From NCBI GenBank assembly GCA_016927865.1, contig JAFGLU010000017.1, positions 1 to 64,000 on the forward strand: a stretch of 64,000 bases of DNA. The letters run 5' to 3'. This stretch comes from Anaerolineaceae bacterium. GTDB taxonomy: Bacteria > Chloroflexota > Anaerolineae > Anaerolineales > Anaerolineaceae. Shown here one piece after another: positions 1 to 7,476 of this stretch (the first letter of the stretch is position 1; every line of letters starts with the position of its first letter). The position numbers were made by a program, and so were the translations under genes. The notes beneath the pieces were generated by a model. It ran no database searches. It worked only from the letters and a program-made list of their open reading frames with translations, and was not told where the DNA came from.

Positions 1-119
1 GGATGTCTTGCAGATGGCTGTATCGGGATCCCCTTTTGTTCCTCCTTTTCTTCAGGCTCGGCTGGATTCACCAGCCTGAGCAGTTACCATTTTTCTTATA
101 CAAGCCATAAAAATTCCCC
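1..119. other. Left-edge non-coding stretch
   Basis: I see no convincing gene here. A short inverted repeat (GGCTGG/CCAGCC at 60-76) lies just before the sequence CTGAGCAGTTAC at 76-87. That sequence matches one end of a short repeat seen again near 24.6, 41.1 and 44.1 kb. On the minus strand an AAGGAGG-like sequence lies near 41-49, but no start codon follows at the right distance before the window edge. Confidence 0.4.
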
Positions 120-147
120 TTGACATCGAAAGAATCCAGGCTATACT
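120..147 (+). promoter_or_regulatory. Sigma-70 type promoter of cysK-cysE
   Basis: TTGACA at 120-125 and TATACT at 142-147 are separated by 16 nt, which is close to the bacterial housekeeping consensus. Transcription would start near 154, leaving about 235 nt of untranslated leader before the cysK ATG. That is long for this window, where most promoters sit directly against the start codon. Confidence 0.8.
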
Positions 148-153
148 TGGGGA

Positions 154-388
154 GTAAGTTGACCTAAGTGATAAACTTTGGAGAAATGATGAAATTCAAT
201 TGCATGTGTCTGAGGCGGGGCCTGGTGTCCCTGCCTCGTTAACCCACCCAAGGCCAACCACGGCCGGCAGGACGAAGGCAGCGGTACACAGCCCCGCACA
301 TTCTACGAATGAAGCGTGAGGCGGTTATCCGCTGCTTTTGTTATCTCTGCCGGCCGTTTTTATTTAACTTTTTCGAGGAGACTTTCTG
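154..388 (+). promoter_or_regulatory. Long structured 5' leader of cysK (candidate cis-regulatory RNA)
   Basis: The leader contains nested perfect inverted repeats. ACGGCCGGCAG (260-270) pairs with CTGCCGGCCGT (347-357). Inside it GCAGCGG (278-284) pairs with CCGCTGC (329-335), and inside that CATTC-TAC-GAATG forms a small hairpin (299-311). The outer stem is followed at once by a T-rich run (357-360 and beyond), as in an intrinsic terminator. A second hairpin (GAGGCGGG/CCC-t-GCCTC, 212-237) lies upstream. GGCC at 252-255 could pair with GGCC at 262-265 and compete with the outer stem. I do not recognise a known riboswitch or T-box. Regulation by a ligand is inference. Confidence 0.55.
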
Positions 389-1321
389 ATGCGTATCGCA
401 AACAATGTAACCGAATTGATTGGCAACACCCCTCTGGTGCGCCTGAATCGCCTGACCGAGGGCAGCGTTGCCACCGTGGCAGCCAAGCTCGAATTCTTCA
501 ACCCGGCCCACAGCGTGAAGGACCGCATCGGCGCGGCCATGGTGGATGCGGCTGAAAAAGCCGGACTGGTCACGTCTGACACCATCTTCCTAGAGCCCAC
601 CAGCGGCAACACGGGCATCGCGCTGGCCTTTGTGTGCGCGGCGCGCGGATACAAATGCACGCTGATCATGCCCGAAACCATGAGCAAAGAGCGGCGCATG
701 TTGCTGCGCGCCTACGGGGCCGAGCTGATCCTGACCCCCGGCAGCGAGGGCATGGGCGGCGCGATCCGCAAGGCCGAAGAGCTGGCTGCCGCCGACTCAC
801 GCTACCTGATCCCGCAGCAGTTCAAGAACCCGGCCAACCCCGAGATTCACCGCAAGACCACCGCCGAAGAAATCTGGCACGACACAGATGGCAAGGTAGA
901 CTTCGTCGTGTCGGGCATCGGCACCGGCGGCACCATCACCGGCATCGGTGAGGTGCTCAAGGCGCGCAAACCCGCAGTGCAGATGATCGCAGTCGAACCG
1001 GACGCCTCTCCGGTGCTCTCGGGCGGCACGAAAGGCCCCCACCCCATCCAGGGTATCGGCGCGGGCTTTGTCCCGGACGTGCTGAACACTAAGATTTACG
1101 ATGAAATTGTGCGGGTGAAGGCCGATGATGCCTTTGCCACTGCCCGGGCGATGGCTAAAGAGGAAGGTTTGCTGGTAGGTATCTCCTCAGGGGCTGCCAC
1201 CTGGGCCGCGCTGCAAGTTGCCAAACGGCCCGAAAACGCCGGCAAGCTCATCGTGGTGATTATCCCTTCCTTTGGCGAGCGCTATCTGAGTACACCGTTG
1301 TTCGCCGACCTGGCAGATTAG
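389..1321 (+). CDS. cysK: Cysteine synthase A (O-acetylserine sulfhydrylase)
   Basis: This PLP enzyme makes cysteine from O-acetylserine and sulfide in the cytosol. The 310-residue length is normal for the family. HSVKDR carries the PLP-binding lysine (K44). TSGNTG binds the substrate carboxylate, GTGGT holds the cofactor phosphate, and GISSGA lies near the C-terminus. The ATG follows a GAGGAG ribosome site about 8 nt upstream. It is followed after 28 nt by cysE, which makes its substrate, so the two form a cysteine operon behind a long leader. The overlapping ORFs in other frames are shadows. Confidence 0.97.
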   Translation: MRIANNVTELIGNTPLVRLNRLTEGSVATVAAKLEFFNPAHSVKDRIGAAMVDAAEKAGLVTSDTIFLEPTSGNTGIALAFVCAARGYKCTLIMPETMSKERRMLLRAYGAELILTPGSEGMGGAIRKAEELAAADSRYLIPQQFKNPANPEIHRKTTAEEIWHDTDGKVDFVVSGIGTGGTITGIGEVLKARKPAVQMIAVEPDASPVLSGGTKGPHPIQGIGAGFVPDVLNTKIYDEIVRVKADDAFATARAMAKEEGLLVGISSGAATWAALQVAKRPENAGKLIVVIIPSFGERYLSTPLFADLAD

Positions 1322-1349
1322 GGGAATTGGGAGAATTTGGGAGGGAACA

Positions 1350-2171
1350 ATGATTAAGTTTTTTGCTTTAGCCAAAGATGACATCCGCTCGGTGTTCGAA
1401 CGCGACCCGGCGGCGCGCAGTACGCTAGAAATTTTGATGTCCTACCCCGGCCTGCATGCCATTTGGGGCTACCGGGTGGCACACTGGCTGTGGAATCACA
1501 AGGCCAAACTGCTGGGGCGCTGGCTTTCTCATTTCATGCGCTTCATGACCGGCATCGAGATCCACCCTGGCGCAAAAATTTCTAGGCGCTTCTTTATCGA
1601 TCACGGCATGGGCGTGGTGATTGGCGAGACAGCCGAAATTGGCGAAAACGTAACCCTGTATCACGGTGTGACGCTGGGCGGCACCGCCCTGGAGAAGGGC
1701 AAGCGCCACCCCACCCTGGAAGACAACGTGGTGGTGGGCGCGGGAGCCAAGATCCTGGGGGCCATCACCATCGGCGCGGGCAGCCGCATTGGCGCGAACG
1801 CCGTGGTGGTCAAGCCGGTTCCGCCGAACTCGGTGGTGGTGGGCGTGCCGGGACAGGTTGTGGTGCGCAGTAAGCCGCGTGCCGAGGGCGTGGACTTGAA
1901 TCACGGCGTGCTGCCCGATACGATCAACATCACCCTGGCGGCCCTGTTGGAGCGCACCCAGCAGTTGGAACAAAAGCTAGAGAGCCTGGACGAGCACCCC
2001 GTGCTGGTGGGCAGCAGCGACCGCCTGGAGCGGATCGAGTTTAATCTGAAGACGTTGTTGGTGAATCACACCAAAGACAACGGCAACAACGGTCACCACC
2101 ATCACGACGGTCATCCCGACCCGCAGCAGGTGAGCGAGGGGATGTGGAAGGGCGAAGATTTTATGATCTAA
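1350..2171 (+). CDS. cysE: Serine O-acetyltransferase
   Basis: The enzyme acetylates L-serine with acetyl-CoA, the first step of cysteine synthesis. It has an N-terminal helical region, then a left-handed beta-helix of hexapeptide repeats (about residues 65-175). The catalytic stretches [12 protein letters not shown] and LYHGVTLGG are intact. At 273 residues it is longer than the short CysE forms. The extra C-terminus ends in a His-rich stretch (GHHHHDGHP), which could bind metal, though no role is known to me. GGGAGGGAAC precedes the ATG. It shares the cysK promoter and ends at a strong bidirectional hairpin. Confidence 0.95.
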   Translation: MIKFFALAKDDIRSVFERDPAARSTLEILMSYPGLHAIWGYRVAHWLWNHKAKLLGRWLSHFMRFMTGIEIHPGAKISRRFFIDHGMGVVIGETAEIGENVTLYHGVTLGGTALEKGKRHPTLEDNVVVGAGAKILGAITIGAGSRIGANAVVVKPVPPNSVVVGVPGQVVVRSKPRAEGVDLNHGVLPDTINITLAALLERTQQLEQKLESLDEHPVLVGSSDRLERIEFNLKTLLVNHTKDNGNNGHHHHDGHPDPQQVSEGMWKGEDFMI

Positions 2172-2195
2172 GCCCCCACCCTTGGTGGAAAAGCA

Positions 2196-2245
2196 GCAAA
2201 AACAAAGAGAGGCAGCGCCTTCGCGCTGCCTCTCTTTGTTTTTGC
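2196..2245. terminator. Bidirectional intrinsic terminator between cysE and lpdA
   Basis: A perfect 23-bp stem (2196-2218 with 2223-2245) closes a CTTC loop. The arms contain an A-rich/T-rich base, so a T run follows the GC-rich part on either strand. The flanking genes are convergent, so it can end both transcripts. Confidence 0.9.
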
Positions 2246-2252
2246 TTGTAAT

Positions 2253-3650
2253 TTACCCGTGAATGGGGTGGCCCAGGGCGGCTTCGGCCGCCTCCATGAT
2301 CACCTCGCTCAAGGTGGGGTGGGCATGGATGTTGCGGGCAATTTCGGCCACGGTCATCTCGCCGCGCTGTGCCAGGGTCAGCTCGGGCAGCAACTCGGTC
2401 ACCTCGGGGCCAATCATGTGCGCGCCCAGCAGCTCGCCGTATTTGGCGTCCACGACCAACTTGACAAACCCGGCGTAATCACCCAATCCCAGGGCCTTGC
2501 CGTTAGGCTGGAAGGCAAAACGTCCGGTCTTGACCTCGTGACCGGCTTCTTTGGCCTGCGCTTCGGTCAAACCAAAGGAGGCGACCTGCGGCTGGCAGTA
2601 GGTGGCACGGGGCACCATGCGGTAGTCGATGGTCACGGTTTCAACCCCGGCAATATTCTCGGCGGCGATGACGCCCATCGCCGAGGCCACATGCGCCAGG
2701 AGGAACTTGCCGGTCACATCGCCGATGGCCCAGATGCCGGGCACATTCGTCGCCATACGCTCATCCACCTCAACAAAGCCGCGCGGGCCAATGGTCACAC
2801 CCAATTCTTCAAGGCCCAGGCCCTTGCTGTTAGGTTTAAAGCCGATGGACATCAAAGCCTGATCCGCCTCCAGCACCTTTTCGCCATCCGGCCCCGAGAC
2901 CTTGACCGTCACGCCCGCTTCGGTTTTCTCCACCGAGAGCACCTTGTGACCGGCCAGCACCTGAATGCCACGCTTTTGGAAAGCCTTGCCCAGCTCCACG
3001 CTGACTTCCTCATCTTCCAGCGGGATGATGCGCGGGAGCATCTCGACGATGGTCACCTGCGTGCCGTAAGAGCTCCATACGGTGGCAAACTCCACGCCGA
3101 TGGCCCCACCGCCGATGATGACCACCGACTTGGGCAGGTGGTTCTGCAAAATGGCCTCCCAATAGGTGACCACCTTTTGCCCATCCACCTCCACGCCTGG
3201 GATGCTCGCGGCGGTCGCGCCAGTGGCAAGGATGATATTCTTCGCTTTAAGTTCGCTCACCTTGCCATCTTTGTCAGTCACCTGAACCGTGTCGCGCGCA
3301 GAGATGAAAGCGGTGCCCATGTGCACATCAACATTGTTCTTCTTCATCAGGAAACCCACGCCCTTGGTCAGGCGATCCGACACCTGACGGCTGCGCTTGA
3401 CAGCGGCGGAGTAGTCCAGTTTGAGGTTATCAAAGGAGAAACCAAAATCCTTACCGCGCTCGCGCAGCAGGTGGGCCACTTCGGCGTTTCTGAGCAAGGC
3501 TTTGGAAGGAATGCAGCCAACGTTCAGGCACACGCCCCCCAACCACTGCTTATCGACGATGGCGGCCTTGAGGCCTAATTGCGACGCGCGGATGGCGGAA
3601 ACATATCCGCCCGGCCCAGCTCCAATGACGACGACATCATAGCTGCTCAT
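2253..3650 (-). CDS. lpdA: Dihydrolipoyl dehydrogenase (E3)
   Basis: This flavoprotein reoxidises the lipoyl groups of 2-oxoacid dehydrogenase and glycine-cleavage complexes using NAD+. The N-terminal FAD motif GAGPGG is followed by the redox disulfide CLNVGC (C41, C46). A second Rossmann motif (GGGAIG) binds NAD. A C-terminal dimerisation domain carries the HAHPTLSE motif with the catalytic His-Glu pair. The ORF track starts at a TTG (3653), but the ATG at 3650 lies 7 nt after AGGAGG and is the better start (465 residues). No partner E1/E2 genes lie nearby. Confidence 0.96.
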   Translation of the reverse strand: MSSYDVVVIGAGPGGYVSAIRASQLGLKAAIVDKQWLGGVCLNVGCIPSKALLRNAEVAHLLRERGKDFGFSFDNLKLDYSAAVKRSRQVSDRLTKGVGFLMKKNNVDVHMGTAFISARDTVQVTDKDGKVSELKAKNIILATGATAASIPGVEVDGQKVVTYWEAILQNHLPKSVVIIGGGAIGVEFATVWSSYGTQVTIVEMLPRIIPLEDEEVSVELGKAFQKRGIQVLAGHKVLSVEKTEAGVTVKVSGPDGEKVLEADQALMSIGFKPNSKGLGLEELGVTIGPRGFVEVDERMATNVPGIWAIGDVTGKFLLAHVASAMGVIAAENIAGVETVTIDYRMVPRATYCQPQVASFGLTEAQAKEAGHEVKTGRFAFQPNGKALGLGDYAGFVKLVVDAKYGELLGAHMIGPEVTELLPELTLAQRGEMTVAEIARNIHAHPTLSEVIMEAAEAALGHPIHG

Positions 3651-3678
3651 CAAAAATCCTCCTGCTGTTGCTGTTATA

Positions 3679-3734
3679 AAACCCTAAGGGTCTTAAAGAC
3701 CCTTAGGGTTTAGAAGAGACCCTTAGGGTTTTTT
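3679..3734. repeat. Palindromic CCCTAAGGG hairpin plus a third copy
   Basis: A 16-bp inverted repeat (3679-3694 with 3696-3711) is followed by a further direct copy of GACCCTTAGGGTTT at 3718-3731 and a T run. It sits between two divergent genes, so it terminates neither. It may be a repeat remnant, or it may insulate the two promoters. Confidence 0.7.
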
Positions 3735-3777
3735 GTTCATTATACCCACGTTTATCCGGTTTATCGTTAATTTTTTG

Positions 3778-3783
3778 TATAAT
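3778..3783 (+). promoter_or_regulatory. TATAAT -10 box placing transcription start at the ATG
   Basis: TATAAT lies 9 nt before the ATG at 3793, so the transcript would start within a few bases of the start codon. No ribosome site fits in between. No convincing -35 is visible. Confidence 0.65.
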
Positions 3784-3792
3784 ATCTCTGCC

Positions 3793-5034
3793 ATGAACAC
3801 ACGTATCTCGCACTTCATCGCCCAGCGCCGCTCCCTGTTCATCGCCGCCGGGGTGTTCGCCGCTGTCTGGATGCTGCTCGCAGCCAACGCCATTCTGCTG
3901 GAGCGGTACGCCCCGCAGCCCAAAGCCTACTTCCCCGAGCTGGCCGAAGCCTTCCTGGAAGGGCGCATGTACCTGATCGACCCGCCCCGCACCCTGGATT
4001 TGACCTACTTCGAAGATCGCTGGTACGTGGCTTTCCCGCCGCTGGGGGCGCTGCTCATGCTGCCCGAGGTGGCCCTGGAAGGATTTGCCGGTGTTAATAC
4101 AGTGGCCTTCTCGATTCTCTACGCCGCTTTAAGCGCTGCGCTGGTCTTTTTGACCCTGGATGCGTTCTCAAAACAAGGCTGGACCCAGCTCAACACCCAC
4201 GGAAACCTGTGGATCACGGCATTTTTCACCTTCAGCACGGCCCTGTGGCAGCTCACTCTGGGCGGCAGCGTGACCTACATCAGCCAGGTGTTAACGACCG
4301 CCTTCCTGGCGGGGGCGGTTTTTGCGGCTGTTGCTAGCGGCTCGCCCTGGCTGGCCGGCAGCGGGCTGGCATTGGCCATGCTGGCCCGGCCCAACGTGTT
4401 CCTCATGTGGCCCTTCCTGCTGGCCATCTGGCTGCAGCGCGAGAAGGACCGCGGGCAGGCGCCGGACCTGCGCAAAATTGCCACCTGGACGGCTGCTTCC
4501 GCTGTTCCGGTAGCGCTCGCGGTGGCCGGGCTGCTGGCCTATAACGCGGCGCGCTTCCACAACCCTTTCGATTTCGGCTACCTGGAGATGAATGTGCTCA
4601 ACCTGGTGCGCGAGGAGTTGGCCCAATACGGCCAGTTCAACCTGGTGTTCATCCCGCGCAACCTGCATTCCATGCTGTTGGCCCTGCCGGTCTTCGATGA
4701 AACTTGCGGGCGCTGGGCTCCCGATCCGTGGGGGATGAGTTTGTTGCTAACCGGGCCTGCCCTGGTATACGCCTTCCGCGCCCGCGGCAAGCAGCCCTGG
4801 GTGCTGGGCGCGTGGGCCAGCCTGGTCGCAACCGTGCTATTGTTGCTCCTATACTACAACACCGGTTACAGCCAGTTTGGTTACCGCTTCAGCATGGATT
4901 TCATGCTTCCGCTGGTGTGCCTGATGGCATTGGGCAGCCGGAAACGCGTATCAGCCTTGATGATTGGACTAATCGTATTCGGCATTGCGGTAAACCTGAT
5001 TGGAATGCTGTGGTACTACGGCAGATGGTGTTAA
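3793..5034 (+). CDS. Polytopic membrane protein, possibly GT-C glycosyltransferase-like
   Basis: About ten hydrophobic segments run through the 413-residue protein. The first extracellular loop (about residues 40-85) carries acidic and aromatic residues (YFPELAEAF, DLTYFEDRWYV), an arrangement seen in GT-C type membrane sugar transferases that use lipid-linked donors. I cannot confirm the family from the sequence alone. The start used is the ATG at 3793 directly behind a TATAAT box; the longer ORF from 3733 would lie upstream of that promoter. It stands alone, divergent from lpdA. Confidence 0.6.
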   Translation: MNTRISHFIAQRRSLFIAAGVFAAVWMLLAANAILLERYAPQPKAYFPELAEAFLEGRMYLIDPPRTLDLTYFEDRWYVAFPPLGALLMLPEVALEGFAGVNTVAFSILYAALSAALVFLTLDAFSKQGWTQLNTHGNLWITAFFTFSTALWQLTLGGSVTYISQVLTTAFLAGAVFAAVASGSPWLAGSGLALAMLARPNVFLMWPFLLAIWLQREKDRGQAPDLRKIATWTAASAVPVALAVAGLLAYNAARFHNPFDFGYLEMNVLNLVREELAQYGQFNLVFIPRNLHSMLLALPVFDETCGRWAPDPWGMSLLLTGPALVYAFRARGKQPWVLGAWASLVATVLLLLLYYNTGYSQFGYRFSMDFMLPLVCLMALGSRKRVSALMIGLIVFGIAVNLIGMLWYYGRWC

Positions 5035-5060
5035 ACCACAAGAAAGCGAAGAACTCTCCT

Positions 5061-5170
5061 CTGGAGTTTAGTCCTTTCATGATTTAGGTCATCTTGTCTT
5101 CACCTCTCCCCCTGGGAGAGGTCGCGCCGGGCTTTGACGGCGCGGGTGAGGGAAAAAAGCTAAACTCCAG
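5061..5170. repeat. Compound inverted-repeat element
   Basis: CTGGAGTTTA (5061-5070) and TAAACTCCAG (5161-5170) are perfect 10-bp inverted repeats. Between them lie a CCTCTCC/GGGAGAGG hairpin, a CGCGCC/GGCGCG hairpin and GGGTGAGGG. It sits between convergent genes. The interior resembles CCTCTCCC...GGGTGAGGG repeats that are common in bacterial intergenic DNA. It may also act as a terminator. Confidence 0.6.
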
Positions 5171-5178
5171 GGAAGTTT

Positions 5179-5985
5179 TTATTCATTTATTGCGCTAAGG
5201 CTCTCGCGCACGGCGTTGCAGCGCCCGCAATCTTCGCGGTCGCACAGCAGCGCGCCGGGCTGCTCCCGCAACAGGCTCACCAGGGTGACCATCATTGGTT
5301 CGAGGGGAATGAAGCGAAGAACGGTCTGGCCAATCTGAGCACGGGTAGTGATATCTTCTAGGTACGGTCCCGCCTGCAAAAAGCCGTCGGAGCAGCCGGG
5401 GAAACCGGGGCATTCACGCACGCCGCGCGGGGTGAGCGCCCAGCGCACAAATTGCTTGCGGCCTGCCAGCGCTTCGGCGTAATGGATGCTGGTGTTCACA
5501 GTGTGATCCACGCCAATCAGCAGCACTCCGCCGCCCAGACGCACCAACTCGCCGATCGGCGCCAAAGGCTCGTTGACCGTCTGTGAGTCGACAGCCGAAT
5601 CCACGCCGACCCCTGCAAAGGACAGCAACGGGTGCAGCGAGCGCAGCGACTCGGGATGATGGCGAATGGCCTCAGGCAGCGCGCCCATGGTGACATCGGC
5701 GGGCATTTCGGGTGTAAAGAACTCGGCCAGGCGGTTGGCGTCTCCTCCGGTGCCGTAGGTAATGGCATTGGCCTGCGGCCCATCCTCAGGAATTAACATG
5801 GGTTTGTAGGTGAACGTGGGCGCCATGACCCCGCCCGAGACAGACAGCAAGGCCCCCAACAAGGCCTCGGCTCCGCCGCGGATCTCATCGCCAAACGAGG
5901 ACATGGCCGCGTGGACGATTAACCGGCGGTTGGGGGTGACCCCGGCCAACCGAAAACCCTGCACCAACTCGCGATACGAGATCAT
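5179..5985 (-). CDS. AAC(3)-family (aminoglycoside N3-acetyltransferase-like) protein
   Basis: Members of this fold transfer acetyl from acetyl-CoA to an amine. Family landmarks are present: the N-terminal VHAAMSSFG, PTFTY, the LPE..RHHP..RS.HP block and a late HYAE. The 268-residue length is typical. The C-terminal third is cysteine-rich (CPGFPGC and CDREDCGRC), which could form a metal site. True aminoglycoside resistance should not be assumed, because many chromosomal relatives have unknown substrates. It is the last gene of a four-gene minus-strand run, and its ATG overlaps the stop of the SDR gene (ATGA) behind a GGAGGGAAGG ribosome site. Confidence 0.8.
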   Translation of the reverse strand: MISYRELVQGFRLAGVTPNRRLIVHAAMSSFGDEIRGGAEALLGALLSVSGGVMAPTFTYKPMLIPEDGPQANAITYGTGGDANRLAEFFTPEMPADVTMGALPEAIRHHPESLRSLHPLLSFAGVGVDSAVDSQTVNEPLAPIGELVRLGGGVLLIGVDHTVNTSIHYAEALAGRKQFVRWALTPRGVRECPGFPGCSDGFLQAGPYLEDITTRAQIGQTVLRFIPLEPMMVTLVSLLREQPGALLCDREDCGRCNAVRESLSAINE

Positions 5986-6674
5986 CCTTCCCTCCTGCGC
6001 TGCGTAACCGTCCAGAGCGAGCCCACCGGTTCCGGCACGGCAGGATCAAAGAGCGGCAAAACGCTTTCAATCAAGCCAGCCGGGTCGGGCTGTTCGCCCA
6101 GGTAAAAGCCATATGTACGGATATTATACGCCCAAAGATCCTGAGCCGTGCTGCGCGTGAAGGCCGCCAGCCCGGCTTGCGCCGCCTGAAAAGCAAAGCG
6201 GTGCGCATCGGGTGGGTCGGCGGGACCGGTGGAAACAAGGTTGATGAACAAGCCGGGACGATTTTCGGCGCGCATCCAGGCTCCGGTTGTTTGCATCAGC
6301 AAGAAAGGCGCGCTTAGGTTGGCTTCCAACGTTCGCTGCCAGTCCCATTCATCCAGGCGCAGCAGCGGAGTAACCGGCTCGGCGCGCGGGCACAGCACCA
6401 GCGCGTCCAGCCCTTCCCAGGCGTCCAGCACTTCCTCAAAAAGCGCTCGCGCCGCCAGACCCTTGACCGGGTCGGCCACATGGCAGGCTGCCTGCCCGCC
6501 CGCGACTCGCACCGCGGCGGCGGTTTCTTCCAGGTTATAGGGGGTCAGATCGCTGAGCGACAGGCGCGCGCCGCGTTGGGCCAGCGCCACAGCCAGGCTG
6601 CGCACGGGCTCCCGCCCGGCCCCGGTAAGCAGAACGATTTTGCCCGACAGATCAATGAGCGAGGAGAGGCTCAT
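5982..6674 (-). CDS. SDR-fold protein with degenerate active site
   Basis: The fold is that of a short-chain dehydrogenase: a beta-alpha-beta start, then a long Rossmann region of about 230 residues. Key residues are altered. The cofactor motif reads TGAGREP instead of TGxxxGIG. The catalytic YxxxK position reads FAFQAAQAG, so both the tyrosine and the lysine appear to be missing. Redox activity is therefore doubtful and a binding or scaffolding role is possible. I use the ATG at 6674 (MSLSSLID). It overlaps the end of the M23 gene by 23 nt, which suggests translational coupling, and its stop overlaps the next gene. Confidence 0.75.
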   Translation of the reverse strand: MSLSSLIDLSGKIVLLTGAGREPVRSLAVALAQRGARLSLSDLTPYNLEETAAAVRVAGGQAACHVADPVKGLAARALFEEVLDAWEGLDALVLCPRAEPVTPLLRLDEWDWQRTLEANLSAPFLLMQTTGAWMRAENRPGLFINLVSTGPADPPDAHRFAFQAAQAGLAAFTRSTAQDLWAYNIRTYGFYLGEQPDPAGLIESVLPLFDPAVPEPVGSLWTVTQRRREG

Positions 6675-7440
6675 AGCGAATCTCCTCTGGGGCGCAAAGG
6701 CCAAAGCCGTCTTTGTTGCTGCGCGCATCCAGCGCCAGACCCAGGTAAGGGGACGGGTCCAGGGTGTTTTCGATCTTACGCTCGTCTAAGAAGTTTCCCT
6801 GACCATCATCCAGCACAATCGAAAAATGCAGGTGCACACCGGTGGGTGTGCCCAGAGAACCCGAGAAGTTGCCCTGGAAGCCCAGCAGCGTCCCGGCAGG
6901 CACAAATACCTCGCTGCTGCCGGGCGGGAAAGCCGGGTCAATCAGCGGCTCGCCCATCGGGTCAGCCATGTGGGTGTAATACAACCAGATGGTGCGCCCC
7001 GGCTGGAGCGGGTCATCGGGGACGCGCAGGATGAGGGTGGATTTCCAATCTTCCAGACGGGTCAGGTAGCTGTCCGCGGCTGCATAGACAGGGGTCAGGC
7101 CCGGATCGGTTCCGGCAAAAATATCCAACCCGGAATGACGGTGAAACGGACGGAACGAATCGCCCCACAGGTAACCGATGTAGCCACGGGTGGGCATCAT
7201 GAAGGGCGCATCGCCGCAGCGCTGCCCGGCCTCCACCACCCAATCCTGGTGCTCTTCGGGATGGTTCAAATAGGCAATCAGGCGCTGATCGCGCAAGGTG
7301 CTCCCAAAGGTAGAGCGGCGGATGAACCACACCGCCCCGGCAGCCACGAGGGCCATGAGTACCAGCCCGCCCACGAGCACAAAGAACACCTGCCGCCGGG
7401 TCAGCGACACTTTCAGGTTGGCGAAATGGAAGTCGATCAT
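6652..7440 (-). CDS. M23-family metallopeptidase, membrane-anchored
   Basis: M23 enzymes are zinc endopeptidases that usually cut peptidoglycan crosslinks. One N-terminal membrane segment (about residues 18-40) would place the catalytic domain outside the cytoplasm. Zinc and catalytic motifs are intact: HSGLD (H102, D106), YTH (H157) and HLH (H203, H205). The spacing between the motifs includes a sizeable insertion. The ATG lies behind CAGGAG. It starts 36 nt after miaB and is probably in the same transcript. Confidence 0.85.
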   Translation of the reverse strand: MIDFHFANLKVSLTRRQVFFVLVGGLVLMALVAAGAVWFIRRSTFGSTLRDQRLIAYLNHPEEHQDWVVEAGQRCGDAPFMMPTRGYIGYLWGDSFRPFHRHSGLDIFAGTDPGLTPVYAAADSYLTRLEDWKSTLILRVPDDPLQPGRTIWLYYTHMADPMGEPLIDPAFPPGSSEVFVPAGTLLGFQGNFSGSLGTPTGVHLHFSIVLDDGQGNFLDERKIENTLDPSPYLGLALDARSNKDGFGLCAPEEIRYEPLLAH

Positions 7441-7476
7441 CCCTGAAACTCCTGTGAAGCGGAGGTCAAAGCGGGC

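Noticed and set aside
154-388. T-box or SAM riboswitch before cysK
   Set aside because: No GGUGG-ACCGCG T-box core and no SAM-I pattern could be found, so only a generic structured leader is reported.
316-555. Small plus-strand ORF overlapping the cysK leader and start
   Set aside because: Arg-rich out-of-frame reading of cysK. A leader peptide role is possible in principle, but no cysteine run is present.
2259-3578. Plus-strand ORF of 439 codons
   Set aside because: It lies entirely antisense to lpdA, which has all catalytic motifs. The translation is His/Gly/Leu-rich without domains, a typical shadow.
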